This document shows positions 1 through 9,920 of a stretch of DNA of 64,000 nucleotides, piece by piece. The position numbers were made by a program, and so were the translations under genes. Every line of letters begins with the position of its first letter. The first letter of the stretch is position 1. This DNA is from Cladobotryum mycophilum (taxonomy: Eukaryota > Ascomycota > Sordariomycetes > Hypocreales > Hypocreaceae), in assembly GCA_036429605.1 (NCBI GenBank), contig JAVFKD010000004.1, positions 62,001 to 126,000 on the forward strand. Reading direction: 5' to 3'. Below the pieces are notes generated by a model. The model saw nothing but the letters and a program-made list of their open reading frames with translations. It did no database searches and had not been told where the DNA came from.

Positions 1-2
1 AC

Positions 3-692
3 GAGGTTGACGGAAAGTTTGAACATCAACTGCTGGATGGGCAAGGGGGATTTGTGGTTACCCGTTTCAGCCCCAAAATTAACAGAATTGGATTTCTGTT
101 TGCTATCCAGGCTGAGACTGATCAAAAGACTCTTTGGGACGAAAAAGGTGATATCGAACACGTTCGCAGGTTCTTTTCTGGCTCATGCAGAGAACTAACC
201 AAAGCTCTACGATTGACGGATTCCTGTGATCGCTGGAGACTGGTAGAGATGCCAAATCTCCCACGTTGGTCTAGCAAGGCAGGCAGAGTGATTTTGGTAG
301 GGGACTCGGCACATGCAATGCATCCTAATGCTGCGCAGGGTTATTCGACAACAGTCGAAGACATTGGAGTTTTAGACTTTCTTCTCGCACGGTTTGCCTC
401 GGAATCAAGAGCTCCTGTATCGCAAGTCGTTAAAATTTGGCAGGCAATTCGCAAGCCAAGGGTGGAGCGCATAAAGGACTACGCAAACTGGAATACTCAG
501 AATTTTTCCGGCAAGGGAGTAGCAACTCCAGAACAAGCGGAGGGAAAGATTATACAGACTGGGAAGGATGTTGCCCCAGACATGAATGCTGATTTTGACA
601 CTGCTGCCTTTTGGAAATGGAGTCTTGATTATGATGCCATTGGCGAGGCACAGAGTGCGCTTGCTGCACAGCCGAAGTGGCCGAAGCTGTAG
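3..692 (+). CDS. FAD-dependent monooxygenase, C-terminal part (5' end outside window)
   Basis: The frame is open from base 3, so the gene starts upstream of the window; the first in-frame residues already read as the inner part of a group A flavoprotein monooxygenase. The second flavin motif is clear at about 288-345 (RVILVGDSAHAMHPNAAQG, GD motif contacting the FAD ribityl chain), followed by the usual Lxx-RxPRV-type helix (RKPRVERI). Family members (salicylate hydroxylase-like) hydroxylate aromatic or polyketide substrates with NAD(P)H and O2. The tail ends in a short Lys/Trp-rich stretch. The N-terminal GxGxxG motif is not visible because of truncation. The substrate cannot be inferred. 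A second, complete member of the family lies at 17997-19342. Confidence 0.85.
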   Translation, partial: EVDGKFEHQLLDGQGGFVVTRFSPKINRIGFLFAIQAETDQKTLWDEKGDIEHVRRFFSGSCRELTKALRLTDSCDRWRLVEMPNLPRWSSKAGRVILVGDSAHAMHPNAAQGYSTTVEDIGVLDFLLARFASESRAPVSQVVKIWQAIRKPRVERIKDYANWNTQNFSGKGVATPEQAEGKIIQTGKDVAPDMNADFDTAAFWKWSLDYDAIGEAQSALAAQPKWPKL

Positions 693-929
693 TAGTTATT
701 TGCTAGTGTAAAGTAATGTACGATGAGCAAGTCTATTAATAAGTGGCTGATCTAAGAGATTTGACGAATGACATCCAGTTGGTATGAACAAAAGGAAGGA
801 TACGAAAACCTTTTATTGCTGCTACTCATACGATGGAAAGTGACCGTCTTATGTCTTAGTTGCACTGCGTCAACGACTCAGGGTATCCATTCGGCTCCTT
901 AGTTATGCGGTCTTGAGGCTGATCATGGG

Positions 930-1930
930 CTATTGTTGAGAAAGAATCTTGTTTGCAGCTTCCCCGCTCAAAGAGGGCAAATTCTTCCTGGACTGGGCCT
1001 CGATCAGAAAACCAGGATGTCCAATACAGAGAGAGAAGGCAGCAATGACAACAAACCTATAAAATTTAACAATTTGCTATAAAACAAGAATAGAAAAAGC
1101 TTACGCTCCCTCAAGGCTGATAAAAAGACCTTCATTGGTAATGACTTTGGAATTCCGGTAACCTTGGCTAAGCTCGTGGCATCGATAGGCACAGCGACCA
1201 AGAATCAAAGCAATGGCAATGCTAAGGAAGCTGAGGAACAGGATCATGCGTCTCCCTACCCCTTTCATTGAGCGGGCTCGAATATAACGGAAGAGATAAT
1301 CACTGAAAAGTACGCAGAAAATGAGAAGAGCAAAGACTTGTAAGCCCAAGCCAGTCAAGGCAACATAGACACTAGTCTTGCTAGAGCCAGCTGTAGAGGC
1401 CGATAAGGCACCGCCGACAGCTTGGAAGATGAGACAGATAATGTCAATCGGAATAAAGCCCCAGTAGAATAACTTGGACGGAAATCGTGAAAGCTCAGGG
1501 CCAACGATATTAATCCTTTTGCTTCGTGTTAGCCATATTCAGATTTCAGTCCAACTTTTCCCTCTTACATCATAGATAGTGTGACGTATATAGAGGCTGT
1601 ATAAAAGACAGGCCCTGTCGTGATCAATACGATCTGAACCATGAATCCGACAAATGACCAAGGGTTATGATACAGAACGATGCGTCCTGCATAACCAGCA
1701 ATCTCAATCAAACATCCCACGACGACCGAGGGCATGAACCACTGACTTTTCCACCGAAGACCAATATAAATATGAGTAACCATGGCGATAGCAAACAGTG
1801 AGAGGAAGATGATATTGGCCGGTAGAGACGGCCGATATTGGTAAACGCTTCATTCGATGGGACAGAGGGTTAAAGTATAATTTGCGTCTGTACCAAAGGT
1901 AACAAAATCATTGCGGTTCAGTAATGCCAT
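930..1930 (-). pseudogene. RTA1-like integral membrane protein with an in-frame TGA
   Basis: Reconstructed exons are 1930-1569, 1521-1105 and 1056-930, with introns of 47 and 48 nt (GTAAGA...CGAAG and GTAAGC...TATAG). The model gives 302 codons. The product is a seven-helix RTA1/RTM1-type protein (lipid-translocating exporter family, plasma membrane): YRPSLPANI at the first helix, WSFVGFMVQ, FYWGFIPIDII, ELSQGYRNS and a final GHPGF motif are all present in order. The frame is broken once: codon 27 (1852-1850) is TGA just before the conserved YxYRPSLPANI segment. All downstream splice sites and motifs are intact, so decay looks recent. Alternatively translation could start at the ATG at 1783, which would lose most of helix 1, or the base could be an assembly error. 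Confidence 0.75.
1850..1852 (-). other. Premature TGA in the RTA1-like gene
   Basis: The codon lies 26 codons after the ATG at 1930-1928 and directly before the family's conserved first-helix region. No GT-AG intron removing it while keeping frame is visible. Confidence 0.8.
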
Positions 1931-2491
1931 ATTGTATTGATTGTCATTGACGAGAAAACAAGAGGATAGTGAAAAGATAAGCGTCTATGGTTAAATGTTC
2001 AAAAATCCTATGTCATATGCAAATATCTGGTCCATTATGTGCTACTTATATAGGTAAAAAAAGAGTCCTGAACAAGATGCAACTCTTACCAGTGCCTCCG
2101 TGCAACCGCATAGCATATTATGATTAGTATGATATTAGTCTTACGCACGCCTTGTATTAATAAACTCGCGATATGAAACTTCAACCACAGCTCGCATGTC
2201 CACGGTATGTCCAATGGTAGTGTAGTTAATGTTTGACCTTGCTAAAATAAGACATTGGTAGCCCTGCAAGCTGTGGGGCAAAAGCTTAGGTCTAAGTGTT
2301 CTTAGACTCTCTTGGTAGGAATGGGACGGAGTATTTGTATACTAATCACTACCATCAATCATGACATTTTCATCCCAGAGTACCTAACTTTGTTTACTAC
2401 TCTACTGACCAGAGATGCCCCTCTCAGATGCGCAATGGCACACCTGGCGTGGCCTCTCCTATTCACGAGTGCCAAATCCATGGATCTCGAC
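1931..2491. other. Intergenic
   Basis: This gap lies between the 5' end of the RTA1-like gene and the 3' end of the regulator at 2492-4158. I see no convincing gene in it; the ORF over 2312-2584 is antisense to the regulator tail. The sequence is moderately AT-rich without clear repeats. Confidence 0.5.
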
Positions 2492-4158
2492 CTACAGCGT
2501 AACCTTCCTACCAATGGCACGACACCACGCGTGAAACTTCCACTTTTCTATCATGCCGTGTTCTCTAATATTGACCTCCTGTAAGTGATTATAGTCACGT
2601 ATCCACATATCATGCGTCTCCAACGTTGCCCTCGCGATCCACATTGTCTGCGAAATGAACAGCCCTCCCATGAGCTTTTCGTATTGAGAATCTCTGAAAA
2701 GCCTACCGAGGGTTATTGCTTGGTCAGCCAACTTCTGGCTTTCCATCTCCAAAGCATAAAACCGGTTTGGGGCTAGGGCAAAAAGGAGTCGCGCCTTGAG
2801 GAGGAGGCAGAGGACTAACGTTCCTTGTATCTCCAGTGTATGAATGCGTGCTGGTTGGTTACTTTGCTCTAAAGAGCCCACTTGGCTATCTCTCCACGCT
2901 TGGATATTTTCTGCATCCAGCCAGGTTTCCAGGAGGCCAATCAGACTAATTAATCCTTCACGATGTTTCCACATCTGTTCTAAAAGAGTAGTGATTGTGT
3001 GTTGTGGCGGTGGATCCACAGATGCAATAAGATCAGTTACCGCTTTGAAATGATTTGGGCCCCAGGCAAGATGAGTCCACAAGCAAATGATAAGTCCACT
3101 GTGATTGGCAAAATAGTCATCGCTGAGAATGGCTGATCGCATAATTCCCTGCCAAGCTTGATCCGTCAAGAAGCAGTATTTATTTTCTAGAATCGCCTCC
3201 GTGACCTATGCATTTGCAAGCTCGTTAGCGAAATAGATATTAGCACCACCTCATCGTTTCTTACAATCGAGCCGACCTGAGCTGTGAATAGAGCCAGGTC
3301 GAATTCCGTTTGGAAGCTATGAGGACCACGACTCTGAATCAGTTTTGAAGCTCCCGCAGTATGACATAACCACAGTTGGGGATTTGTCTCATTAATAAGC
3401 TGTCACAAAATAATAGGACGTCAGCTAAAATTACATGCATCAAGGCAACAGTTGGCAGCGTACTCCGAAAATTCCCAATAGCTGTACAGCGCACAGAGTC
3501 CCAGAGTTCATCCACTCGTTCTTATCGTTCAAAGCAAGCTGAATCGACTTGAGCGCTTTGAGATGGTGATGAAGAACGGAATATGTGCCCCTGGTTTTGT
3601 CACCATCCGTTCTCGTCATCTGTCGAAGCTTAGCTATGACGCAGTCCGTGGCATCGCTTAACGAGGAGATATGCCCATATCGTTGAGGAATAAAAGACAG
3701 AAACTTTTGGCTGCCAGGGACGGCATGGGATAAGGTCTGGGTGGCGTGGCCGGCATCGTTGATGAAAAATGAGAGCGCGGCAATACCAAGGCGGAGACCC
3801 GTGAGCGGTGCCAGGTTTAAAATGGACAGCTTGTCTGATATTAGGAGAGAAAGATGTGTGGATGAAAGAGGGGGCAGTATAGGGGGCAAGGCCACCGAGC
3901 TGATTGACCGTCCCGCTGAGTCTGTTGCCCATTGTGCTGGCCTCTATTGGCAAAGCCCACTTCAAGCCGCGAGGCAGCGTGTGGTGGGCTGTGAGTAATA
4001 AGGGCTGGGTATTGCCCTAGGTTACGCTTACCATAAGATCCGCTCTGCTTTCTGGCTTTAGCAACGTCCTGCATAACCCGTCGTCGGATCAGTCTCCGTA
4101 GATTTGGGACTTTTGGTGGTTTTGGTCCGTCGTAGTTAACAAAGACGAACTCTGCCAT
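2492..4158 (-). CDS. Fungal-specific transcription-factor-like protein lacking a Zn2Cys6 domain
   Basis: Four exons by eye: 4158-4032, 3936-3464, 3399-3265 and 3205-2492 (introns 95, 64 and 59 nt), 482 aa. The N-terminus reads MAEFVFVNYDGPKPPK, the start typical of a family of Zn-cluster-less regulators, and is followed by a basic stretch (RRLIRRRV). Family signatures follow in order: FLSFIPQRYGH, a bulky LxxLKSIQLALND helix, LCAVQLLGIFG, LWLCHTAGASKLIQSRGP, ALFTAQVGSI, and the C-terminal TMWIARATLETHDMWI and WKFHAWCRAIGRKV. There is no Cys-x2-Cys-x6-Cys pattern, so direct DNA binding is not shown; such proteins are usually annotated as Zn2Cys6-type regulators by their effector domain alone. 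The frame is intact throughout. Target genes are unknown. Confidence 0.8.
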
Positions 4159-5076
4159 GTATGCAGCCCTCTTCTTATTCGAGCAATTCTGTTTTTGTGA
4201 GAGGACACGTAAATATTATAGATGTAATGTTCAAATACAGAGATTGTTGGTGAAGCAAGTACAAGCCAAAGGTCACCGTCAAGATAATAACAAGGCAATA
4301 TTATATTAGTAATAATCTGATCAGTAATTGTAAAATCCACCCCTTGTCCATAACCAACTCGTTCACCACCATTATTAAATAGAAAGCAAGAAGACTGTAC
4401 CCAGTTAACAATTTTTGCTTCATTCAAGCGATTCCCATAGCATAAGAGTAAACCCTAGCATTGACACTGCCCGGTGCTGATGTCTTGCTCAGCGCCAATG
4501 CTAATCGGGCCGTTGGCTGGTGCCCATACGATCAACAGCATTATGACATTCTGGGACACAACAGTTCCGGTGGAAAACTTTGTTTTTTTTCGTCATCAAC
4601 ACATATTTCAGGTAATATTAATTGGCCAAGATAATCATGTTTCTTTCGATTGGATTCCGTTGTACTTGTATGAGCAACACATTCCGTGGAAACTTGGACT
4701 CTGAGAGGGGCAGGGAGCGAGCCCCCTACTGTGCTCACAGCAGGCCCATTCTTCAGAACCAGATCAGCGGATGTCTCAACTAAATGGGCTTCGGCCTTCG
4801 GCTGTGCCAAATATTAGCCCTAGGGGCATTGTCACTGCCACACCAGCAGGTCTGCCTCACTAAACATGGCAACAGCGCGTCACTCAGCCACACGAGCAAT
4901 GGTGCTGCTTGACAGCGAAAGGCGCACATTGATGTATAAGAAGTATCTCATCTCATGTATGCTAGCATTTGTTCAATACTCCAGAAATCCATACGAATTA
5001 TTACCTGTTAAAATTTCCCCTTTCACGCAGAGCTCTGTCTTGTGCGATCCAAGTTCAGCAAGCCTAGAGCTACAGC
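4159..5076. other. Intergenic, divergent promoter region
   Basis: This is the shared upstream region of the regulator (minus) and the gene at 5077 (plus). Short ORFs on both strands overlap each other and show no family signature. I find no TATA box that fixes a start. Confidence 0.5.
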
Positions 5077-6570
5077 ATGTCATTATTCAGCCGTTTTCGG
5101 CGGACAGCACCTGGAAATCAAGCCCATGTTGATCCCCACCAATGGCAACTGCCATCATACACGACATCCAAGTCCAGCGAGAAACAGCCCCTCATTCCGG
5201 ACCCAAAAATCTTCACCAATGGCTCTATTCCCAGCGAGCTCAGTGCTGGTAACATAGAAACCCTCTTGCAGTATCCCAACGTTAGCCATGCGGCCGTTCA
5301 TTTAGCACTACTAGAATGCTTCCGAAAGCTCAGGCTCAGCGCCGTCACACTCGATGTAGAGGCTCATTACCCACCGGCATACGAGGAAAAACCAACCAAC
5401 AATGCCTCGTCTGGGCCCACCAAGCTTCCAGAGTCTCAACGATGGGATCTCCTGGTCAGATTAGCTGTCGCCCGCTTCGCAGCCTGGTGGTCCAACATTG
5501 ATCTCGTCTTCAACCATGCCTTGGCCTACGCACGTAATCCAAACCCCAAAGCTGCGATCCAGCTAACAAAAGATTACATCCCGCCACTCGATGTGTTACT
5601 TGTATGGTACACATTCATGTTGGATTCAGATTCATACCGTGCCGCGTGTTGCGCTCGTGAACGCGACATCCCCAGACTCCAGCAACTTTGCTTTCCATGG
5701 CCAGCAATCCGCGATGCAATTGACATGGAGAAGTTGGAATTGACCCTTTCACGCGGCGCGCAAAATCTGTTCTCTACATTATCAGGGCAGTCTGCCGACA
5801 TCTTGGCATATCTCAACAAGCCCCCAGCCTATGCAGATGCAGACTCATTACCATTTGGTGTCGATCTCTTTTCCGAGGTCAAGAAGCACGAAAGTTTCAT
5901 GGAAAGGGCGCACAGTCTACTCTGGATACGCGCGCCAGCTCTCAATGGTTCACTAGAGCGGGCATCCACTGAGTACTTTGATTGGCAGCTGAAAGACCCG
6001 TCCACTACATCAATCGCAAGCGAGATGCCATTTGGGGTTGATCTCTTCTGGAGGACACACCGTTTATTTCCAAGTCACTATGAACTCTTCCTTCTGGAAA
6101 TTGAAACTATTGAGGAGAGTAGTGAACCCAAACAACACGTGTCCCAAAATCAGGTCCTTGGATCCGAACCGGAAAACAGGAGCAAATGCTCTTGTTGGAC
6201 ATGCGAACGCATTCGAGAAAATGTCCCGACGTTTGTGCACATACCGGCTGCTCATGCTTCCTCTTCCTCTTCCTCAAGCTCTACCCATGCCTACCTTACT
6301 TCACTACCACCAGATCAATTGCGTCAAATACAGGACGATCTAGGTTTCTATCATGCGGTCGAAGGCGCCCGTGCGCGTGGTGATCCCCTGCCCACCAGAC
6401 CAGCAACAAATGCTGAAAGAGTTGCTGAGAGAACTGCCAAAGAAAAACAGACGAGACTTGGATACCTACCGGGTTTGCACGAGTATGTGGAGGTATTGCC
6501 TGATGGGCGACGAAAGATTCGCAAACAGAAACACGCTTCGCCATGGGCAGGCTTATCATGGGCGACATAG
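5077..6570 (+). CDS. Conserved fungal protein, glycine-rich-domain (DUF1399)-like
   Basis: Single-exon ORF of 497 aa from ATG to TAG. The segment YIPPLDVLLVWYTFMLDSD (about residues 168-186) resembles the (D/E)-hh-WxxHMLNP core of glycine-rich-domain/DUF1399 proteins, although the histidines of the usual WHTHML are replaced here. A second conserved-looking block is CSCWTCERIRENVPTF (about 368-383), with clustered cysteines that could bind metal. The C-terminus is basic (RLGYLPGLHEYVEVLPDGRRKIRKQKH). There is a Ser run at about 394-401, and no signal peptide or membrane helix. The gene is tail to tail with the HPr gene, with 85 bp between stops. I infer the family from motif memory; the function is unknown. 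Confidence 0.7.
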   Translation: MSLFSRFRRTAPGNQAHVDPHQWQLPSYTTSKSSEKQPLIPDPKIFTNGSIPSELSAGNIETLLQYPNVSHAAVHLALLECFRKLRLSAVTLDVEAHYPPAYEEKPTNNASSGPTKLPESQRWDLLVRLAVARFAAWWSNIDLVFNHALAYARNPNPKAAIQLTKDYIPPLDVLLVWYTFMLDSDSYRAACCARERDIPRLQQLCFPWPAIRDAIDMEKLELTLSRGAQNLFSTLSGQSADILAYLNKPPAYADADSLPFGVDLFSEVKKHESFMERAHSLLWIRAPALNGSLERASTEYFDWQLKDPSTTSIASEMPFGVDLFWRTHRLFPSHYELFLLEIETIEESSEPKQHVSQNQVLGSEPENRSKCSCWTCERIRENVPTFVHIPAAHASSSSSSSSTHAYLTSLPPDQLRQIQDDLGFYHAVEGARARGDPLPTRPATNAERVAERTAKEKQTRLGYLPGLHEYVEVLPDGRRKIRKQKHASPWAGLSWAT

Positions 6571-6655
6571 TTGATGAGTTCTTGTAATATCCCTTTTAAG
6601 TTCTAAATACATTTTATCCTTTCAACGTCCCTGCGAAAGGGATCGCCTCTAGTGT

Positions 6656-6916
6656 CTACTCCAGCTCCCCCATGACCTTGACCAAATGCTCAACTGCCTT
6701 CTGCTCATCTTCTCCTTCAGCAGTAATGATCACAGTAGTCCCCTGCGTAAGACCAAGAGTTTGGAGCTTAAATAAGCTCTTGGCACTGGCGCTTTTGCCA
6801 TCCGCGGTAATAGTTATCTCGCTCTGGAAACTTTTGGCTTCTTTAACGAATTGGGCAGCGGGGCGTGTATGTAAGCCATTGGGAGCCGTAATAGTTGCTT
6901 CTTGTTGGAAAGTCAT
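6656..6916 (-). CDS. ptsH-like: Bacterial-type PTS phosphocarrier protein HPr
   Basis: Intronless ORF of 86 aa from ATG (6916) to TAG. It reads as a gammaproteobacterial HPr over its whole length: NGLHTRPAAQFVKEAK holds the phosphoaccepting histidine (His16 here, His15 in enterobacteria), and SASAKSLFKLQTLGL holds the regulatory-serine helix (Ser47 here, Ser46 equivalent). The C-terminal EGEDEQKAVEHLVK helix is complete, and length matches the family apart from one extra residue after Met1. In bacteria HPr passes phosphate from enzyme I to enzyme II sugar transporters. Nothing bacterial surrounds it: there is no Shine-Dalgarno sequence, no ptsI behind it, and the 3' neighbour is a fungal gene 85 bp away. 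Leucine codons are mixed (TTA, CTC, CTT, TTG, CTG). This indicates an old horizontal transfer kept under selection rather than recent contamination. It has no signal peptide and so is presumably cytosolic. Its role without a visible enzyme I is unknown. Confidence 0.93.
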   Translation of the reverse strand: MTFQQEATITAPNGLHTRPAAQFVKEAKSFQSEITITADGKSASAKSLFKLQTLGLTQGTTVIITAEGEDEQKAVEHLVKVMGELE

Positions 6917-7738
6917 GACGCATGTGCAATTGCTGTTCAGTGTAATAATGCTTGGAAATTTAGATTTTTGTGAGTAGTAGTGAGACTCTGCCTATGCTGA
7001 GAAAACAAAAGTAAATAGCTCTGTAGTTCATAAATTCAACGGTAAAATGACTTGTATTTATCACTCACACATTGAGAGCGATTGAATAGCCTTGCCGCGA
7101 TTGGCATGGGAGTCTACCAAATCATCTTCATACATAATTTAGTCTTCAGCTCCCCGCCCTTTAAACAAGTGTGCCTTAGTAAAGTTCGTAATCATGCGCT
7201 TACAATACCAAGTAGGGAGCCTTCAATACATTACTAGTCACCACAGACCAAATTCTATTACTAGACTGACGATAGTTTGGACCTTTTATCTTACTGTATA
7301 TATTTCCAATGTTCTTTGCGAACTATTTCTAGAAAGTATAACACGTAGCCTATCTGATATTAAGCGGTTATCGTTGCTAAAGGCATTAATTTGCATACAC
7401 TGGTATTATACTCAATGCAGTTTCAGCAGAATACTTGCTCTAGGCCACAACATGGTAGATCCATGGAATCTTGAAGCTAAAAGTAGGCCGGGGTACGCAC
7501 TAAGCCATTCATCGTGTAATGGGAATGGCTCGCCCAATGCAACCACTTATGATATCCACATCTTCAAGATTACGTACTGTGATTTGATTGCTCTCAAGTC
7601 CGATACTTCCGGCTCCTAACCCATATACGCGCGCAGCACGATACGTATCATAACTTTCTAAGGGACAATGTAAATATAGCTAATCATCAGCCAAAGCTTC
7701 ATTTAGACGTGTAGATCCTAAAGTAAGTGATTACCACA
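6917..7738. other. Intergenic, upstream of HPr gene
   Basis: An ATG-initiated 141-codon ORF at 7194-7619 (plus) has no recognisable motif and no coding-like composition, so I do not call it. The first 300 bp form the HPr promoter region; I see no clear TATA box. Confidence 0.4.
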
Positions 7739-7740
7739 TA

Positions 7741-8027
7741 CGGAGGTCCCCTTCAAATGTTCTTGCCTGGATCTGCTTAGTCATTTTAGCGCAGTACCTC
7801 CTGGTACATAAGATACAAAACGGTACTTTAATGCCTATCAATTAGCCCTAGAGCTTATAATTATAGTGATAATTTAAGCATTAATATTACTAGTTAGCGA
7901 GGATAGCGCTATAATATCAGTATATTATAGCGATACCAGGAAAGAGCGTTTGTATCTTATGTACCAGGAGGTACTGCGCTAAAATGACTAAGCAGATCCA
8001 GGCAAGAACATTTGAAGGGGACCTCCG
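7741..8027. mobile_element. MITE with 79-bp perfect terminal inverted repeats and TA target duplication
   Basis: The left end, reading CGGAGGTCCCCTTC from 7741, is matched in inverted orientation base for base for 79 bp by the right end finishing at 8027. Element length is 287 bp. It is flanked by TA on both sides (7739-7740 and 8028-8029), the target of Tc1/mariner-type transposases. The roughly 130-bp interior is AT-rich with a smaller internal inverted repeat around 7907-7935. It has no coding capacity, so it is a non-autonomous miniature element. The perfect repeat arms and lack of RIP-like C-to-T change suggest recent insertion or protection by its small size. Confidence 0.92.
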
Positions 8028-8029
8028 TA

Positions 8030-8519
8030 CTAGTTTATGATTTACATGCGCCATAAATAGCCATTATCTCAACTGCTAAAATACGAGAGTATAGGGTGAG
8101 CCTACAGTCTAATTTTTTGCCCAGGTGTACCGTGCGAGGTAATGTATTTACTCTGTACACGATCGAGTGGTCAGAGACGAACTTAACACTTGATCAAGGT
8201 AGAATTAGGGGCACATTATGGTCTGACATTGCTCAGCTACCCAAAAAGCTTGATGGTAGGAGAGTATGAGCTTCAACACGTGAAAATTTCCTACGGGTAA
8301 TTACAGAACATGGTCACATTGAGAATAGAATAGTGGGGTGAAACTTGTCAATTAAACAATAGGAAATTCATATAAACAGGTCATTGTTCCCACTTGCGCT
8401 ACGCGTGTGGTGTGTGACGTGATTATATCTATCTGGTTTTTAATAAAACAGAGTCGGAAGAAAAGAAAATTAAGACAAGTGACTGTAGATTCGGCATCAC
8501 CTTACGATCCGAGATGGAT
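8030..8519. other. Intergenic
   Basis: This gap runs between the MITE and the 3' end of the epoxide hydrolase gene. I see no gene and no repeat. Confidence 0.5.
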
Positions 8520-9838
8520 TTATTTGGCAAAGGTGACATTACCGATCCACTCCTTGAAGATGGCATCAAAGGCATCAGGGGTCTCCTCATGAGGCCAGTG
8601 AGCGGTGTCAATAGTCTATTCACAAGTTAATCGAGATTCAACATGTGTGGCATCAAGGAAATACGTACGGCATTGTAGTGGTTGGTCAACCACTTGGCCG
8701 AGCCCAGGACGCTAGCGACCATAGCCCAGTTGGCAACGGGGTCCTTGGTTGGGTAGAGAGAGAAAGTGGGCTGCGAAAGAGTGTAGTTGCCTTGAGCACG
8801 CTCAAATTGGTAGGTGTCGTATCGGTTACGGCGTTGGTATCCATTGAAGGCTGTGGCAATGCTTAGCATAAAAGTGCTTCAAGTTTCACCGCAAGTCAAT
8901 ACTTACTGTTGTAAAAGCCTTGCTTCTGGTAAGAGGCAACCATGTAGTCCTCAACCTCCTGAGACATGATGCCAGAGAAAGGAATATCTTTGCGGCCGTT
9001 CTTCTTGTTGTCTTCATACCATGACTGCAAGAAGCTTGTTTGGTCCTTCAAGAAGTGTTCTGGAACCTCGCTAGTGGCGATTTGGGCGCAAGAACGGATA
9101 CCATTTCGAGGATCAGCGTCCATTTCGATGGCACCACCTGAAGCGTTGTTGGAGAGGTAGAGCTGGTAACCAAAGCCAGGAGCGATTTCGACAAGCTTCT
9201 CCGTTGGTGCAAAAGGGAAGGCACTAGAGACGTACTTTGGCCAACGTTAGCATATCCTCTTTTCTACAGCCGAGCTTTCGTGACACGTACGGGGACGACG
9301 ATGTTGAAGACACCGATGAATCGGTCAGGGCGCATACGGCCGGCTTCCCAGCAGACTTGAGCGCCGAAGTCGTTGCCAACGCAAACACCAGCCTTGACAC
9401 CGGCATTGTCCATCATGCACATCACATCATCAACGAACTAGATACCTCATTAGTCAAATGCCAAACTTCCATCTCTCCTCTACTCACGTCGGGCATCGTG
9501 TTGGACTCAAAGAGATCGTGGGGATGCTCAGAATCACCGTAGCCTCGGTGCTCGGGGATGATCAGACGGTATTCTTGACCCAGGGAGAGAATCTGGTTTC
9601 TGTAGGTGGTCCAAAGCGAGGGCCAGCCGTGTAACATGACAAGAACTTTCTCAGCTGTTGGGTTGATGTCGAGATAAGCCAGTTTGAGTTTAATGTCCAC
9701 CGGAGTGCCATCACCGCGCTCTGTTGCCTTGCAGGTTGCAAACTTCTTTGTGTAGGCATTGGGATTGAATGGCTTGGGCGCTGCAATAGCAGACGCAAGG
9801 GCCGCAAAGGCCATGGACATGCAGAGTACACCCTTCAT
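8520..9838 (-). CDS. Secreted epoxide hydrolase-like alpha/beta hydrolase
   Basis: Five exons: 9838-9488, 9437-9291, 9234-8907, 8850-8669 and 8615-8520, all with GT-AG introns of 50-56 nt; 367 aa. The start at 9838 opens with a signal peptide (hydrophobic residues 3-18, Ala-rich cut near 20); an in-frame ATG further upstream would bury it. The HGWP oxyanion motif is at 70-73, EHRGYGDSEHP follows, and the nucleophile is Asp140 in CVGNDFGAQVCW, as in soluble epoxide hydrolases and haloalkane dehalogenases. The catalytic His is probably His342 in TAHWPHEE. The family opens epoxides to diols through an alkyl-enzyme ester. The predicted extracellular location is less common for this family in fungi. 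The physiological substrate is unknown. Confidence 0.88.
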
Positions 9839-9914
9839 TTTTGTTGTCGATGTGGCTTCGATGGAATTATCACAATGGATAGGTGGAATTAACTGCAACG
9901 GGAGCTGGTGGTTC

Positions 9915-9920
9915 TTTATA
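9915..9920 (-). promoter_or_regulatory. TATA box of the epoxide hydrolase gene
   Basis: TATAAA on the minus strand lies about 77 bp upstream of the chosen ATG at 9838. This supports that ATG over the in-frame upstream one at 9928. Confidence 0.6.

Noticed and set aside
930..1056. Frameshift at the C-terminus of the RTA1-like gene
   Set aside because: A 48-nt GTAAGC...TATAG intron restores the frame and the GHPGF motif; the frame ending at 1004 is a shadow.
6656..6916. HPr ORF as plain bacterial contamination of the assembly
   Set aside because: Flanks on both sides are fungal, no ptsI or Shine-Dalgarno sequence is present, and its codons do not show enterobacterial bias. It still deserves a read-level check.
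7194..7619. 141-codon ORF starting with ATG
   Set aside because: No motif, AT-rich low-information composition and no splice context; probably chance.
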